From Streptomyces thermolilacinus SPC6 (GTDB taxonomy: Bacteria; Actinomycetota; Actinomycetes; Streptomycetales; Streptomycetaceae), in the NCBI RefSeq assembly GCF_000478605.2, contig NZ_ASHX02000001.1, positions 6,153,001 to 6,217,000 on the forward strand: DNA of 64,000 nucleotides. Reading direction: 5' to 3'. Below, one piece after another: positions 50,794 through 60,727 of the stretch (position 1 is the stretch's first letter; the number at the start of each line of letters is the position of its first letter). A program made the translations under genes and the position numbers. Under the pieces are notes generated by a model. It ran no database searches and was not told the origin of the DNA. It saw only the letters and a list, made by a program, of their open reading frames with translations.

Positions 50794-53679
50794 ATGAGGA
50801 CGACGCCGTACCCCTCCATGCCGGTCGGCCGGGCCCATCTCATCGACCGTCTCGACCGGACGCTCCAGACCCGCGGCCGGGCCGTGCTCACCGGCCCCGC
50901 CGGCATCGGCAAGACCGAGGTCGCCCAAGCCGCCGCCGCCGAGGCCACCGCCCGCGGCGAAACGGTCCTGTGGCTCGCCCCGCAGCCCGCCGACCGGGAC
51001 ATGCCGGGCGCCGCGGCGGCCGCCCTCGTCGCCTCCGTACCGCCCTCCGCGCTCGACGGGCTCCCCGGCCCGCAGCGCGAGGCCATCGCCGTCCTGTGCC
51101 GCGAGGCCACCGCGCCCGACTCCGGCTGGGACCCCATAGCGCTGCGCCTCGGTCTCGCCCGCATCCTGCGCACCCTCGCCGAGAACGGCCCCGTCCTCCT
51201 CGTCGTGGACGACACCCGCCACATCGACCCCGAGAGCGCCGACCTGCTGCGCTTCGCCTTCCACCTCGCCCCGCCGGAGCTGCACGTCCTGGCCGTCGAG
51301 ACCCCCGCCCCCTACGGCCCCGACACCCCGTACGGCGACCCCGGCACCGGGCCGTGGAAGGAGCCCGCGCCCGCCGCCGACCCGGACGCGGCGGCCGACG
51401 GCGCGCCCGCCGCGCTGTGGGTGCCGTCCGAGGCGGACGTGCTGCTCGTCCCGCCGCTCCAGGCCGACGAGATCGCCGAACTCCTCGTACAGCACCGGCT
51501 CGCCTCCCGCATGGCCGGCCGCATCCACCAGGCCAGCGGCGGCAACCCGCGCCTCGCCCTGGCCGTCGGCCGCTCCCTCGCCGACTCCCGCACGCCCGTC
51601 CACCACGCCGAGGCGCTGCCGCTGTCCGGCCGTGCCCGCGACCTGGCCCGCCGGATGCTCGCCGCCGCGCCGCCACCGGTGCGCTCCGCGCTGCTCCTCG
51701 CCGCGCTCGCGCTGCGGCCGACCGCCTCCCTGGTCCGCCGCGCCGGCCGCCCCACCGCGGAGGCCGAACTCGCCGCCGCCGAACGGGCCGGGCTCGTCTC
51801 GTTCACCGAGGACGGCGCCATCACCTTCACCGCCGGGCTCCTGCCGACGACCCTCGTCCACGACACGTGCTGGACCGAGCGGAGCCAGGCCCACACCGCG
51901 CTCGCCCGCGTCGTGGACGACCCCGTCGAGGCCGTCCGCCACCTGGCGCTCGCCACCGACGTCCCCGACGAACGCCTCGCCGCGGAGGTCGCCGCGGCCG
52001 TGGAGACCGTACGCCGCCGCGGCAACAGCGCACTCGCCGCCGAACTGGCCCTCCTGGCCGCCGAGTCCACCCCCGTCCACCTCGGCCGCCGCCGCATCGC
52101 CCGGCTCGCCGCCGCCGCCGAGGAAGCCGCCCGCGCGGCACGCGCCGACCTCGCCATGCGCGCCGCCGCCGACCTCCTCGCCCGGGACGCCGACCCCGAG
52201 GACCGCGTACGGGCCCGGCTCGCCGTCCTCGACACGGCGAGCCAGGGCCTCACCGACATGGACGAGCTGTACGTCCACGCCCTGGAGGACTCCGAGGGCA
52301 ACCCGGCGCTCCAGGCCGCCGTCCACCTGCGCCTGGCCGTCAAGTACGTCCTCGCCGACGGCGACCTGGTCCGCTCCCGCGCCGCCGCCGTCGAGTCCGC
52401 CGCGCTCGCCGCGTCGGTGGGCGACCGGAACACCGCCGCGAAGGCGCTCACCCAGCAGGCCCGCATGGACCGTGTCCTCGGCTCCCCGGACGCGGACAAG
52501 ACCCTCGCCGAGGCCCGCGAACTGGAACGCGCCTTCCGCCCCCTCGGCGTCCGCAACTCCGCCCAGATCCTGACGATCCGCCACGCCCTCTTCGACGACC
52601 GGCTGAACGAGGCCCGTGACGAGATCAACGCCCTGCTGCCCCTGGTGGAGCGGCGCGGCACCGTCGAGGACACCATCGAACTCCTCCACACCCTCGCGGC
52701 CGTCGAGGCCCGCCGCGGCCAGTGCGCCGCCGCTCTCCAGCACGCCCACCGCGCCCTCGCCCTCACCCTGGAGGCGGGCCTGTCACCGGGCCCCGCCTGG
52801 TACACCCTCGCCCTCGCCGAGACGGCGGGCGGCTCCTTCGCCCGCGCCCTGCGGTACGCGCGGCGCAGCGCGCAGGCGTCGGAGGAGGAGGGCGACAGCG
52901 TCTTCCTCTCCCGCGCCCTGTACGCGCTGGGGAGGGTGCAGCTGGTCACCGGCGACGTGGCCGCCGCCGTGGAGACCCTGCGCCGCGTCCAGGAGGGGGA
53001 GCGCCGCCAGCGGATCGTGGACCCGTCCATGCTGCGCTGGCACGAGGAGCTGGCCGAGGCACTGCTCGCGGCCGACGCGCGGGAGGAGGCCGAGTCCCTC
53101 GTCGCCGAGGTCCGCCCGGTCGCCGAGCGGCTGGGCCGTACGACGGTGACGCTGGGCCTGGACCGGGCGTACGCGCAGTGCCTGGCGGCGGGCGGCAAAC
53201 CCGACGAGGCGGCCGCACTGCTGGCCGGTACGGCCGAGCGGTTCGCCGAGCACGGCCTCGTACTGGAGCAGGGCCGGTGCCTCATCGCCCTGGCGCGGGT
53301 GGAACGGCGGCGGCGCAGGCGTTCGGCCGCCCAGCAGGCGCTGAACGCGGCGGCCACCGTCTTCGAACGGGCCGGGGCGGCGCCCTGGCTCGACCTGGTG
53401 GCGGAGAGCCCGGCCCGCGCGGAGACCGCACCGGTGGGCGCCGCGGACGCGCTGTCGCGGCTCACCGAGGCGGAGGTGCGCCTCGCCCGGATGGTCGGCC
53501 AGGGGGCCAGCAACCAGGAGGCGGCGGCCCGGCTCTACCTGAGCGTCAAGACCGTCGAGGCCCGGCTGACGCGCATCTACCAGAAGCTCGACGTGCGCTC
53601 CCGCGCCCAGCTGGCCACGGTCATCAACCAGGGCCCGCCCGGCCGTCCCGGCACTGCGGGCGGCGACGACCTCGCCTGA
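50794..53679 (+). CDS. LuxR-family regulator of the LAL type
   Basis: A 961-residue ATP-binding regulator. Walker A GPAGIGKT at 34-41, Walker B VLLVVDDTRHIDPESADLL, a long helical TPR-like middle, and a C-terminal LuxR helix-turn-helix (LTEAEVRLARMVGQGASNQE then LYLSVKTVEARLTRIYQKL). Large LAL regulators often control secondary metabolism or catabolic genes. The ATG at 50794 has GGAGGG nine bases before it. It follows the protease by 207 bases on the same strand; whether it controls it is not known. Confidence 0.9.
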   Translation: MRTTPYPSMPVGRAHLIDRLDRTLQTRGRAVLTGPAGIGKTEVAQAAAAEATARGETVLWLAPQPADRDMPGAAAAALVASVPPSALDGLPGPQREAIAVLCREATAPDSGWDPIALRLGLARILRTLAENGPVLLVVDDTRHIDPESADLLRFAFHLAPPELHVLAVETPAPYGPDTPYGDPGTGPWKEPAPAADPDAAADGAPAALWVPSEADVLLVPPLQADEIAELLVQHRLASRMAGRIHQASGGNPRLALAVGRSLADSRTPVHHAEALPLSGRARDLARRMLAAAPPPVRSALLLAALALRPTASLVRRAGRPTAEAELAAAERAGLVSFTEDGAITFTAGLLPTTLVHDTCWTERSQAHTALARVVDDPVEAVRHLALATDVPDERLAAEVAAAVETVRRRGNSALAAELALLAAESTPVHLGRRRIARLAAAAEEAARAARADLAMRAAADLLARDADPEDRVRARLAVLDTASQGLTDMDELYVHALEDSEGNPALQAAVHLRLAVKYVLADGDLVRSRAAAVESAALAASVGDRNTAAKALTQQARMDRVLGSPDADKTLAEARELERAFRPLGVRNSAQILTIRHALFDDRLNEARDEINALLPLVERRGTVEDTIELLHTLAAVEARRGQCAAALQHAHRALALTLEAGLSPGPAWYTLALAETAGGSFARALRYARRSAQASEEEGDSVFLSRALYALGRVQLVTGDVAAAVETLRRVQEGERRQRIVDPSMLRWHEELAEALLAADAREEAESLVAEVRPVAERLGRTTVTLGLDRAYAQCLAAGGKPDEAAALLAGTAERFAEHGLVLEQGRCLIALARVERRRRRRSAAQQALNAAATVFERAGAAPWLDLVAESPARAETAPVGAADALSRLTEAEVRLARMVGQGASNQEAAARLYLSVKTVEARLTRIYQKLDVRSRAQLATVINQGPPGRPGTAGGDDLA

Positions 53680-53714
53680 CCGGTCGCGCCACGGGACCGC
53701 TGCCGGACACGGGA

Positions 53715-53748
53715 CCGCCGCGCGGCGGGAGTGCGCGCCGCGCGGCGG
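53715..53748. terminator. Palindrome-rich hairpin after the LAL gene
   Basis: CCGCCGCGCGGCGG (53715-53728) and GCGCCGCGCGGCGG (53735-53748) are each self-complementary and also pair with one another. They lie between convergent genes and likely end transcription. Confidence 0.55.
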
Positions 53749-53773
53749 GGACGGTGGTGGGGGATCAGTGTGA

Positions 53774-53989
53774 TCAGTGCTGTACGGTCTCGCCGCCCGC
53801 GTGGGCCGTGCCGCCCTGCGTGGCGCCCTCGGTGGCACCGTCCACCAGCGACGTGACGGTGTCCGTGCCGACCAGGGAGCCCGGGTCGGGCAGGCCGCCG
53901 CCGACGACGGCGTGCGAGGACGGGGTGAGCAGGGACGTGACGACTCCGGCGGCGAGGGACGCCACGGCGAGCATGCTGCGCTTCTTCAT
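53774..53989 (-). CDS. Small secreted protein
   Basis: A 71-residue precursor. MKKRSMLAVASLAAGVVTSL is a signal peptide with probable cleavage after SSHA, leaving about 44 residues rich in Gly, Thr and Val (GGGLPDPGSLVGTDTVTSLV). No cysteines and no recognised family; not a chaplin. ATG at 53989. Confidence 0.6.
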   Translation of the reverse strand: MKKRSMLAVASLAAGVVTSLLTPSSHAVVGGGLPDPGSLVGTDTVTSLVDGATEGATQGGTAHAGGETVQH

Positions 53990-54209
53990 GCCCAGAACAA
54001 CTACCGAGGCGCGCTCGGGTCACGGCCCGCCCGCGACCAATTCCCGCCGGCCGCGTCGTCGCGGGCCGGTCCGCCGCCGCGCGGCGGCGGACCGGCCCGG
54101 TGCGCGGGCGGGTCCGCCGCACGCGCGCGGAGCCCGTCCGCTGCCGTGGGGCGGTGCCCGGGGTCCCGGCCTACGGTGGGAGGGGAACCGCCGGCACGAG
54201 GAGGACGCC

Positions 54210-55274
54210 ATGGTGACCGCCGACGACGCCTTCGCACGCGAGGAGTTCGCAGGGCGGGTCATGGCCGCGCTCAACGGGGCCGCGACGGCCCTGCTCACCA
54301 GCGTCGGCCACCGGACCGGCCTGTTCGACACGATGGCCGGGCTGCCCGCCGCCACCAGCGCCGCAATCGCCGAGGCGGCCGGGCTGCACGAGCGGTATGT
54401 GCGGGAGTGGCTCGGCGGCATGGTCGTCAGCGGGTTCGTCACGTACGACCCCGAGGGCGCCCGCTACACGCTGCCGCCCGCCCACGCCGCCAGCCTCACC
54501 CGGGCGGCCGGTCCGGACAACCTGGCCACCCTCATGCAGTACCTGGGCCTCATGGGCGGGGTCGAGGACCAGATCGTGGCGGCGTTCCGCGACGGCGGGG
54601 GCGTCCCGTACACGGCGTACCCGCGTTTCCAGCAGCTCCAGGGCGAGGAGAACGGCCGCGTCTTCGACGCCGCGCTCGTGGACACGATCCTGCCGCTCGC
54701 GCCCGGTCTGACCGAATGCCTCCGGGACGGCGCCGACGCCCTCGACGTGGGCACGGGGCAGGGACACGCGCCCGTCGTCATGGCCCGCGCGTTCCCCCGC
54801 AGCCGCTTCCACGGCCTGGACCGCTCCGAGGAAGGCATCGCGGCGGGCCGGGAGGAGGCGGCCGGACTCGGCTTCGACAACGTCCGCTTCACGGTCGGAG
54901 ACTCGACCGGCATCAGCGGCACGTACGACCTGATCACCGCCTTCGACGTCATCCACGACCTGGCCGCGCCCGCCGAGACCCTCGCCGCGATCGCCGCCGC
55001 GCTCCGGCCGGGCGGGATCTTCCTGATGGGCGAGATCGCAGCGTCGAGCAGGCTGGAGGAGAACATCGGCCACCCGCTCGGGCCCGCCCTGTTCGGCTTC
55101 TCCGTCTTCTACTGCATGACCACGTCCCTCAGCACGGGCGGCGCGGGGCTCGGCACGGTGTGGGGCGAGCAGACGGCCCGCGCCATGCTCGCAGACGCGG
55201 GCTTCACCCGGGTGGACACGCGGGCCGTCGAGGGCGACCCGGTCAACCTGTACTACGTCTGCCGGAAGGACTGA
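54210..55274 (+). CDS. SAM-dependent methyltransferase
   Basis: A 354-residue two-domain methyltransferase. The N-terminal helical part (LTSVGHRTGLFDTMAGLPAA, ERYVREWLGGMVVSG) resembles the winged-helix dimerisation domain of O-methyltransferase-like proteins; the catalytic domain has ALDVGTGQGHAPVVMARAFP (about 176) and ITAFDVIHDLAAP as motifs I and IV. Substrate unknown. GAGGAGG precedes the ATG by five bases. Not linked to a biosynthetic cluster here. Confidence 0.82.
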   Translation: MVTADDAFAREEFAGRVMAALNGAATALLTSVGHRTGLFDTMAGLPAATSAAIAEAAGLHERYVREWLGGMVVSGFVTYDPEGARYTLPPAHAASLTRAAGPDNLATLMQYLGLMGGVEDQIVAAFRDGGGVPYTAYPRFQQLQGEENGRVFDAALVDTILPLAPGLTECLRDGADALDVGTGQGHAPVVMARAFPRSRFHGLDRSEEGIAAGREEAAGLGFDNVRFTVGDSTGISGTYDLITAFDVIHDLAAPAETLAAIAAALRPGGIFLMGEIAASSRLEENIGHPLGPALFGFSVFYCMTTSLSTGGAGLGTVWGEQTARAMLADAGFTRVDTRAVEGDPVNLYYVCRKD

Positions 55275-55481
55275 CCGCGCGGGGCGCGCCTCGCGGCCGC
55301 GGGCCCGCATCCCGGGGGCGCCCGGGCTCCCCCGGGAGGGCGGCGGGCTCGCACCGGAGGGTGGCCGGGGCTTTCCCCCGATGCGCGGTGGCCGGGGCGG
55401 AGGGCGGCCGGGGCGCGCTGTCAGTGGCGCGTGCTGAGATGGGGTTCACGGTAAGTCACGTGACCGAACAGGGGGATCGCC

Positions 55482-58400
55482 ATGGACGTGGCGGAGGTGC
55501 GCGCATCGCTGTCGGAGCTCCTGAAGCCGCCGAGCCGCGGCGCGGCGGGGGAGGAGGGGCGCGGGGAGGCCGCCGCGGAGCTGCGGGCCGCGCTCGCCGC
55601 GCCGAAGGCGCCGGGCCTGGGCCGGCTGGTCGAAGCGGCGCGGCAGGCGGGCGAGCTGGACGACGCCCTCGTCGCGGAGCTGCTGCGGCGCGGCCGCCCC
55701 GCCCGCGCGTTCGCCGGGTTCCTGGGCGGCGTGCCATCCCGGCCGGGGAGCCCTGTGGCCCGCGCGCTCGGGGAGTTGACCGGGCGTCATCTCGGGGGCG
55801 ACCCACGGCGGTGGCGGGGCCTCCATGACGCGCTCGGCACCGCGCGCGCGGCGCTGCCGGACCTGCTCGCGGCCCGCCCCGTACCGGCCGATGGCACGCC
55901 GCCGCTGCCGCCCAGGTCCGTCACGGACACGCTCGCGCTGCTCCTCGAGCACGCGGCGCCTCCGCACGCCGCCGCCGCGCTGACCGCCCTGCCCGACCGG
56001 ACCGTGGACACCCTGCTGGCCCGTGGCACGCTGCCGGGACCCGCGCTGACGGCCGCCGTCGTCGCGCACGGCGACACCCGGTCGCGGGCCGCCCTCGCCC
56101 GGCATCCCCGGATCGACTCCCGCGTCCTGAAGGACCTCGTCGCCGCCGACGACCCGGTCGTCAACGCCTCCGTGTACCGCAACCAGCGCTGTCCGGCGTC
56201 CCTGCGCCGCGCCATCACCCACGCCCTGCACCGCGTCCCGCTCGACGCGTCGCTCCGCGCCGAGCTGCTGTCCCCCGCGACGGACGATTCGCGCAGCCTG
56301 GCGGCGCCCCTGCTGGCCTGCGGCGACCCCGAACTCGTCCCGCGCGCCCTGCGGTGGGGAGTCCGCAAGGTGGCCCAGCGGTACGCCCTGCTGCGCGTAT
56401 GGGAGTGCCGGGGCCCGGAGACGCTGCGCGCGGTGCTCGCCGACGCCGAGGCCATGCGGTACGTCCACCGGGAGGTCCGGGCCGACGTCGCCGCCGCGCT
56501 CGGGGAACCGGACGGCGCGACCCGGCTGCGCGCCGAGGGCGAGCCGTACGAGGACCCGGCCGCGCTGCCCCGGCTGTTGAGCACGAGCCGTGGCACCAGC
56601 ACCCTGCGCGACCTGCTCAACGAGCCGTACGCCCACGACATGCGAGCCCTCGCCGCCGCCAACCGCCGGGCGCCGTTCATGCCGAAGGCCGCGGAGGAGC
56701 TGGTCCGGCACGAGGACGCGACGGACGCCGAGCGCGCCGAGTTCCGGCTGACGCTCCTCAACGCCGCCTGGCGGGCGGGCGGACGCATCGCCGGGAACCT
56801 CACGCCCCCGGCGCGGCGGCTGGAGGCCGAGTCCTTGGACGGTTCGGCCGGTGAGTGGGCGGTCGGGATGGTCCGGGCGGGCCTCCTCGACCCGGTCCTG
56901 CTGGTCACGGCCGCCCGGCCTGCCGCACACGCGGTCGGCGCCCTGCGGGCCGTGGCCGCCGACGGCCTGTGGACCGACGGGGCCCGCGCCGCGTTCGCCG
57001 CCCTGTGCGAGGACACCGTCGGGACCCGCCCGCACGCCTGGGAGGCCCTCCTCACGTCCCTTCCGGCCCACCCGGGCACCCCGGCGGAGGCCCTCCAGGA
57101 CGCGGCACGCCAGGAGCCGACACCGGCCCCGGCACACCCGGCCCGGGCGGCCGAGCTGCCGGGCGCGGAAGCGGCCGAGCCGGTGACTGCGGAGGAGCCG
57201 GCGGCGCTGGACGGCGCGGTGGCGCCGGGTGGGGTGGTGCCGCGGCAGGGCGCGGTGGCGGGGGGTGAGCGGGAGCCGTCGGGGGAGCGGGCGCCGTCGG
57301 GGGAGCCTGTGGTGGCGGACAGTCCCGGGGAGCCGGATGATCCGGTGGCGCCCGAGGAGCCCGTGGGGCGGTTGGCGCGGTGTGCGCTGGGGGCGCTGGA
57401 CCTGCTGGTGTCGCTCGCGCCCGACGGTGCCGCGACGCTGCCGGAGGACCGGGGCGTGCTGCGGTACCTGGCGGCCCACCGTGAGGGGGTGGCGCCCGCG
57501 TGGCGGCATCCCGGGTGGCTGTGGCGGGCCTGCGAGGACCAGGGGCTGGGCGACCTCGTCCATCCGTGCGAGACGCCGACGCGCGAGGAGGCGCTCGCGT
57601 GGCTGCGGGAGCACGACGGCTCGGAAGCCGAGGGGCGTATCGCCGACCGGGCCTACCTGTACGGCGTGCTGGACGCCGACGACCTGCTGCACCATCTGCC
57701 CGCCGCCCGGCTGCTGACCCTGCCGTACGGCTGGGAGGACCTGGCGTTCACCACCGCATGGAGGCGGGCCGTCGCCGCGTTCCTCGACCGGGAGCTCGGC
57801 ACCGACGCCGACGCGTGGCTGGCCCTCGCGGCCATCGCCCGCGACGTGGACGCCACCGCCTCCTGGCCGGAGCTGCTCCACCGGTCGCGCCGCGCGGGCC
57901 GCCCATCCGCCGACGTGCTGCGGAAGCTGTGCGCCGTCGCCGACGGGGGTCAGGCGCCGACCGACCCTGAAGCCGCGTCGCGCCTGCTCGCGCGGGGCAA
58001 CCACCTGTGGGAGTGGCCTCTCGGCGCGCTGCTGTGCGAGGCCCGTGAGGAGACCGTCGCCGCGGTACTGCCCCGCTTCGGGCCCGACGGGCCGTGGCTG
58101 CTCGCCGCGTACCTCCTGCGCCGGACGCCCACCCCGCACGGCCCGTTCGCGCACCTCCTGGACCTGCGCGACCCGGCCGCCCTGCGGCTTCTCTCCGAAC
58201 AGCACCGCTGGCTGAGCGACGGCTCGGTGCTCCGACTCCTCGACCTGGCCGACCCCGACGTGGACCTCGCCCTGTTGCGGACCAGCCACGACCGGGCCGT
58301 ACTGCGGCGGCTCGCCGCACGGAAGGGCCCGGCGGCCGCGCGCCTCGCCGCCGACCTGCGGGCCGACCCGCGCGCCGAGCCGCCCGGCGGCTCGGTGTGG

Positions 58401-59216
58401 CTGGAGTCCGCCGAACCGGACCTCGTGGAGTACGTGCTCGCCCGCTCGGGCAAGCGCCTCAACCTCGCGCAGCAGCTCGTCGGCTGTATGAGCCTGCTGC
58501 GCCACGGCGGGCCCGAGCGGCTGGCCGCGCTGGCCGACAGCGGGGTGCTCGGCGCGACCGCGACCCGGCTGTGCCGGAAGGCCCTCGCGTCGGACGACCC
58601 GCAGTCGCCCCTCGCCGACCGCCTGCGCCGCGAACTGGGCCCCGACCGCATCGTCAAGCGGCTGCGCCGGGCCCGGTCCCGCTGGGAGACCCGCGCGGTC
58701 ATCGACACCTCCCCCGGCCCCCTGGACTGGGACGCCCTGGAGGCGGCGCACCACGAGGAGCCCCTCCCCGCGTGGGAGGAGCTGGTGCGCGGCCCCGAAG
58801 CGCCGCACGGCATACGCCTGCGCCACGCCGCCCATCTGCCGGCGCCGTCCCCCCACGGCACGCCGCTGGGGCGGGAGCTGACCGTGGCGCGGCTGCGGCA
58901 CGGCATCGGCTTCCACCACCGCAGGCCCGTGGACGCCCTGCTGGACCGTCTGCTGGAGACCGGGCAGCTCACCGGCCGGGACCTGGTCCACGAGGCCGCC
59001 CCGGCGGCGGTCGTGCTCGCCTACCTCAACCGGGCGCGCCGCCGCCGCGACGCGCCCGCGGAGGTGCGCGCCGCCGTCGCGGAGACGGAACGGCTGGTGC
59101 GGGAGCGGCTCGGCGACGATCCCGGCGCGTGGCGCCGCGTGGCCGCCCGCCTCACTGAGCGGGAGCCGGCCTGGGAGGCGCACACCCCGGTTCCGGCACT
59201 CCTGTCGGTGCGGTAG
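55482..59216 (+). CDS. Very large uncharacterised repeat-like protein
   Basis: A 1244-residue soluble protein with no signal or membrane segment. It is almost wholly helical. Residues about 202-246 (SRAALARHPRIDSRVLKDLV and following) look like leucine-rich-repeat-variant (LRV) units. Residues about 567-646 form a Pro/Glu/Gly-rich linker whose codons end mostly in G instead of C, unlike the rest. ATG at 55482 has AGGGGG eight bases before it. I do not recognise a family with a known function; helical repeats suggest a scaffold. Confidence 0.75.
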   Translation: MDVAEVRASLSELLKPPSRGAAGEEGRGEAAAELRAALAAPKAPGLGRLVEAARQAGELDDALVAELLRRGRPARAFAGFLGGVPSRPGSPVARALGELTGRHLGGDPRRWRGLHDALGTARAALPDLLAARPVPADGTPPLPPRSVTDTLALLLEHAAPPHAAAALTALPDRTVDTLLARGTLPGPALTAAVVAHGDTRSRAALARHPRIDSRVLKDLVAADDPVVNASVYRNQRCPASLRRAITHALHRVPLDASLRAELLSPATDDSRSLAAPLLACGDPELVPRALRWGVRKVAQRYALLRVWECRGPETLRAVLADAEAMRYVHREVRADVAAALGEPDGATRLRAEGEPYEDPAALPRLLSTSRGTSTLRDLLNEPYAHDMRALAAANRRAPFMPKAAEELVRHEDATDAERAEFRLTLLNAAWRAGGRIAGNLTPPARRLEAESLDGSAGEWAVGMVRAGLLDPVLLVTAARPAAHAVGALRAVAADGLWTDGARAAFAALCEDTVGTRPHAWEALLTSLPAHPGTPAEALQDAARQEPTPAPAHPARAAELPGAEAAEPVTAEEPAALDGAVAPGGVVPRQGAVAGGEREPSGERAPSGEPVVADSPGEPDDPVAPEEPVGRLARCALGALDLLVSLAPDGAATLPEDRGVLRYLAAHREGVAPAWRHPGWLWRACEDQGLGDLVHPCETPTREEALAWLREHDGSEAEGRIADRAYLYGVLDADDLLHHLPAARLLTLPYGWEDLAFTTAWRRAVAAFLDRELGTDADAWLALAAIARDVDATASWPELLHRSRRAGRPSADVLRKLCAVADGGQAPTDPEAASRLLARGNHLWEWPLGALLCEAREETVAAVLPRFGPDGPWLLAAYLLRRTPTPHGPFAHLLDLRDPAALRLLSEQHRWLSDGSVLRLLDLADPDVDLALLRTSHDRAVLRRLAARKGPAAARLAADLRADPRAEPPGGSVWLESAEPDLVEYVLARSGKRLNLAQQLVGCMSLLRHGGPERLAALADSGVLGATATRLCRKALASDDPQSPLADRLRRELGPDRIVKRLRRARSRWETRAVIDTSPGPLDWDALEAAHHEEPLPAWEELVRGPEAPHGIRLRHAAHLPAPSPHGTPLGRELTVARLRHGIGFHHRRPVDALLDRLLETGQLTGRDLVHEAAPAAVVLAYLNRARRRRDAPAEVRAAVAETERLVRERLGDDPGAWRRVAARLTEREPAWEAHTPVPALLSVR

Positions 59217-59245
59217 GGGGGGCGGACCACTGCCGCCCCCGCCGC

Positions 59246-59340
59246 GGGCAGGCGTTCCGCTGGGGGCCGGCGCCTGCGCCGCACCGGTGCGCGGAGCTCC
59301 CGGGCGGGCCCCCGTTGTGCCCGCCCGGTCGGCCGCGGGG
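59246..59340. repeat. Dispersed intergenic repeat, copy B
   Basis: GGGCAGGCGTTCCGC at 59246-59260 is identical to the core of copy A at 69-83. About 60 bases on, CGTTGTGCCCGCCCGG mirrors the CCGCCCACAACGGGCGGG-type arm near copy A. It sits between convergent genes and, with the surrounding hairpins, probably serves as a terminator. Confidence 0.5.
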
Positions 59341-59367
59341 CCGGGCCGACCGGGCCTGGGGGGGCGG

Positions 59368-60633
59368 TCAGGTGGGGGAGTTCTGGCCGGGGTCAGGGGG
59401 CGTTCCGTCGCCGGGCGGGGTGCCGTTGCCCGGAGGGGTGTCCGGCCCCTGGTCCGTGGGGGAGCCGTTCGGCGGCGGTGGCGGGGGCTCGGTGTCCGAG
59501 GTCTGCCGCCCCGGGGTGTCCTCGGGGGTCGTGCCGCCGTCCCTCGGCGTGCCCGTGTCACGGTTCTCCGGTTGCTCCGCCGGGCTGTCGGCGGGGCTGT
59601 CCGGGGGCTTGGTCGTGGGGGTGTCCGTCGGCGTGTCGGTGGGGTCGTCCGGCGGTGTGGTCGTCGGGCTGTCCGGCGACGTGGGCGGCTTCGTCGTGGT
59701 CGGCGACGCCGTGTCCTTCGGCGAGGGCGAGGGCGAGCTGCCGGCGGGGTGCGGGCGCTCGACGCGCTTGCCCGTGGCCGGGTCGATGACGGTGAACGTC
59801 GGCACGGGGGTCGGCGCGGGCACCACGACCACGATCTCCTCCGCCTGGAACCCAGGCCAGGTCTTCCCGACGACCTTCTCGGGCCGCTCCACCTGCGGCC
59901 GGTCCAGCGGGTTGCCGCAGGCACAGCGCACCCGGGGCACGCCGTACTGGTCGATGAGCACGGCCGTACCGGCCTGGAGGACCGCCTGGTACGGGACCGC
60001 GCGGCCGTCCTCGAACCCGTGGTTCGTCACCAGAGTGTCCAGGCGCAGCTGCACGGACGTCAGGCCGCGCAGGTACGCGGGCAGGCCGTTTGGGGTGGTG
60101 CGCAGCACGGACGCGAACGCGCCGGCCTTCGCCTTGTCGCTCTCCAGGTACGCGATCTGCTTCTCCACGTCGCAGACGGCGCGGTTGCCGCTGCCGCCGT
60201 ACAGTTCGGGCGCCGAGCCCGCGTACTGGTGGCGCTGCTGCGTCGGCAGCCGCTCCACGCCGCGGTTGGCCGAGGTGGCCGTGCTGGGCGTGAAGCTGTT
60301 GGGGGGACGGTACGAGACGCTCTCGGCGCTCACCGCCTGCGCCTCCTCGGGCCGCGACAGCATCACCACGGACAGCGCCACGACGGCGACGAGTACACCG
60401 ACGAGGGCCGCGACCACAGGGACGGACCGCCACCAGGGGCGCCCGCCACCCGCGCGTCGGGCACCGCCGCCACCGCCACGGCCGTCGTCCCCTCCGCCGC
60501 CTCCACCGGTGGGCGGCGGAGGGGACGAGGGCGGGGCCGGGGGCTGGCCTGGGGCCGTACCACCTGGTCTGGGGTGCGAGAGGGGGCCCGACGGGGGACC
60601 TGTGGGGCGACCGGACGCAGGGTCGGAAGTCAC
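59368..60633 (-). CDS. DUF6777 membrane-anchored protein
   Basis: A 421-residue protein: a Pro/Gly-rich cytoplasmic N-terminus, one membrane helix at about 70-92 (VPVVAALVGVLVAVVALSVV), then an extracytoplasmic DUF6777 domain with ELYGGSGNRAVCDVEKQIAY, LRGLTSVQLRLDTLVTNHGF and VPRVRCACGNPL, ending in a long Pro/Thr/Asp low-complexity tail that probably spans the cell wall. The GTG at 60633 has AAAGGGAC six bases before it; ATGs at 60663 and 60675 are alternatives. Function unknown. Divergent from the streptophobe gene. Confidence 0.8.
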   Translation of the reverse strand: MTSDPASGRPTGPPSGPLSHPRPGGTAPGQPPAPPSSPPPPTGGGGGGDDGRGGGGGARRAGGGRPWWRSVPVVAALVGVLVAVVALSVVMLSRPEEAQAVSAESVSYRPPNSFTPSTATSANRGVERLPTQQRHQYAGSAPELYGGSGNRAVCDVEKQIAYLESDKAKAGAFASVLRTTPNGLPAYLRGLTSVQLRLDTLVTNHGFEDGRAVPYQAVLQAGTAVLIDQYGVPRVRCACGNPLDRPQVERPEKVVGKTWPGFQAEEIVVVVPAPTPVPTFTVIDPATGKRVERPHPAGSSPSPSPKDTASPTTTKPPTSPDSPTTTPPDDPTDTPTDTPTTKPPDSPADSPAEQPENRDTGTPRDGGTTPEDTPGRQTSDTEPPPPPPNGSPTDQGPDTPPGNGTPPGDGTPPDPGQNSPT

Positions 60634-60727
60634 ATTCGTCCCTTTCTTCCGTTCTGTGTTCATTGTGTGCCCCATCCGGGTGCCGCCCGCAAGCCGGGAG
60701 TCCCGGACCACGCCTAGCGTGGGCAGA

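Noticed and set aside
55446..59924. Very long open frame on the minus strand antisense to the 1244-residue gene
   Set aside because: It is Arg/Gly/Pro/Ala low complexity, lacks a ribosome-binding site, and exists because high GC removes stop codons; the plus-strand gene has a good start, helical composition and proper codon bias.
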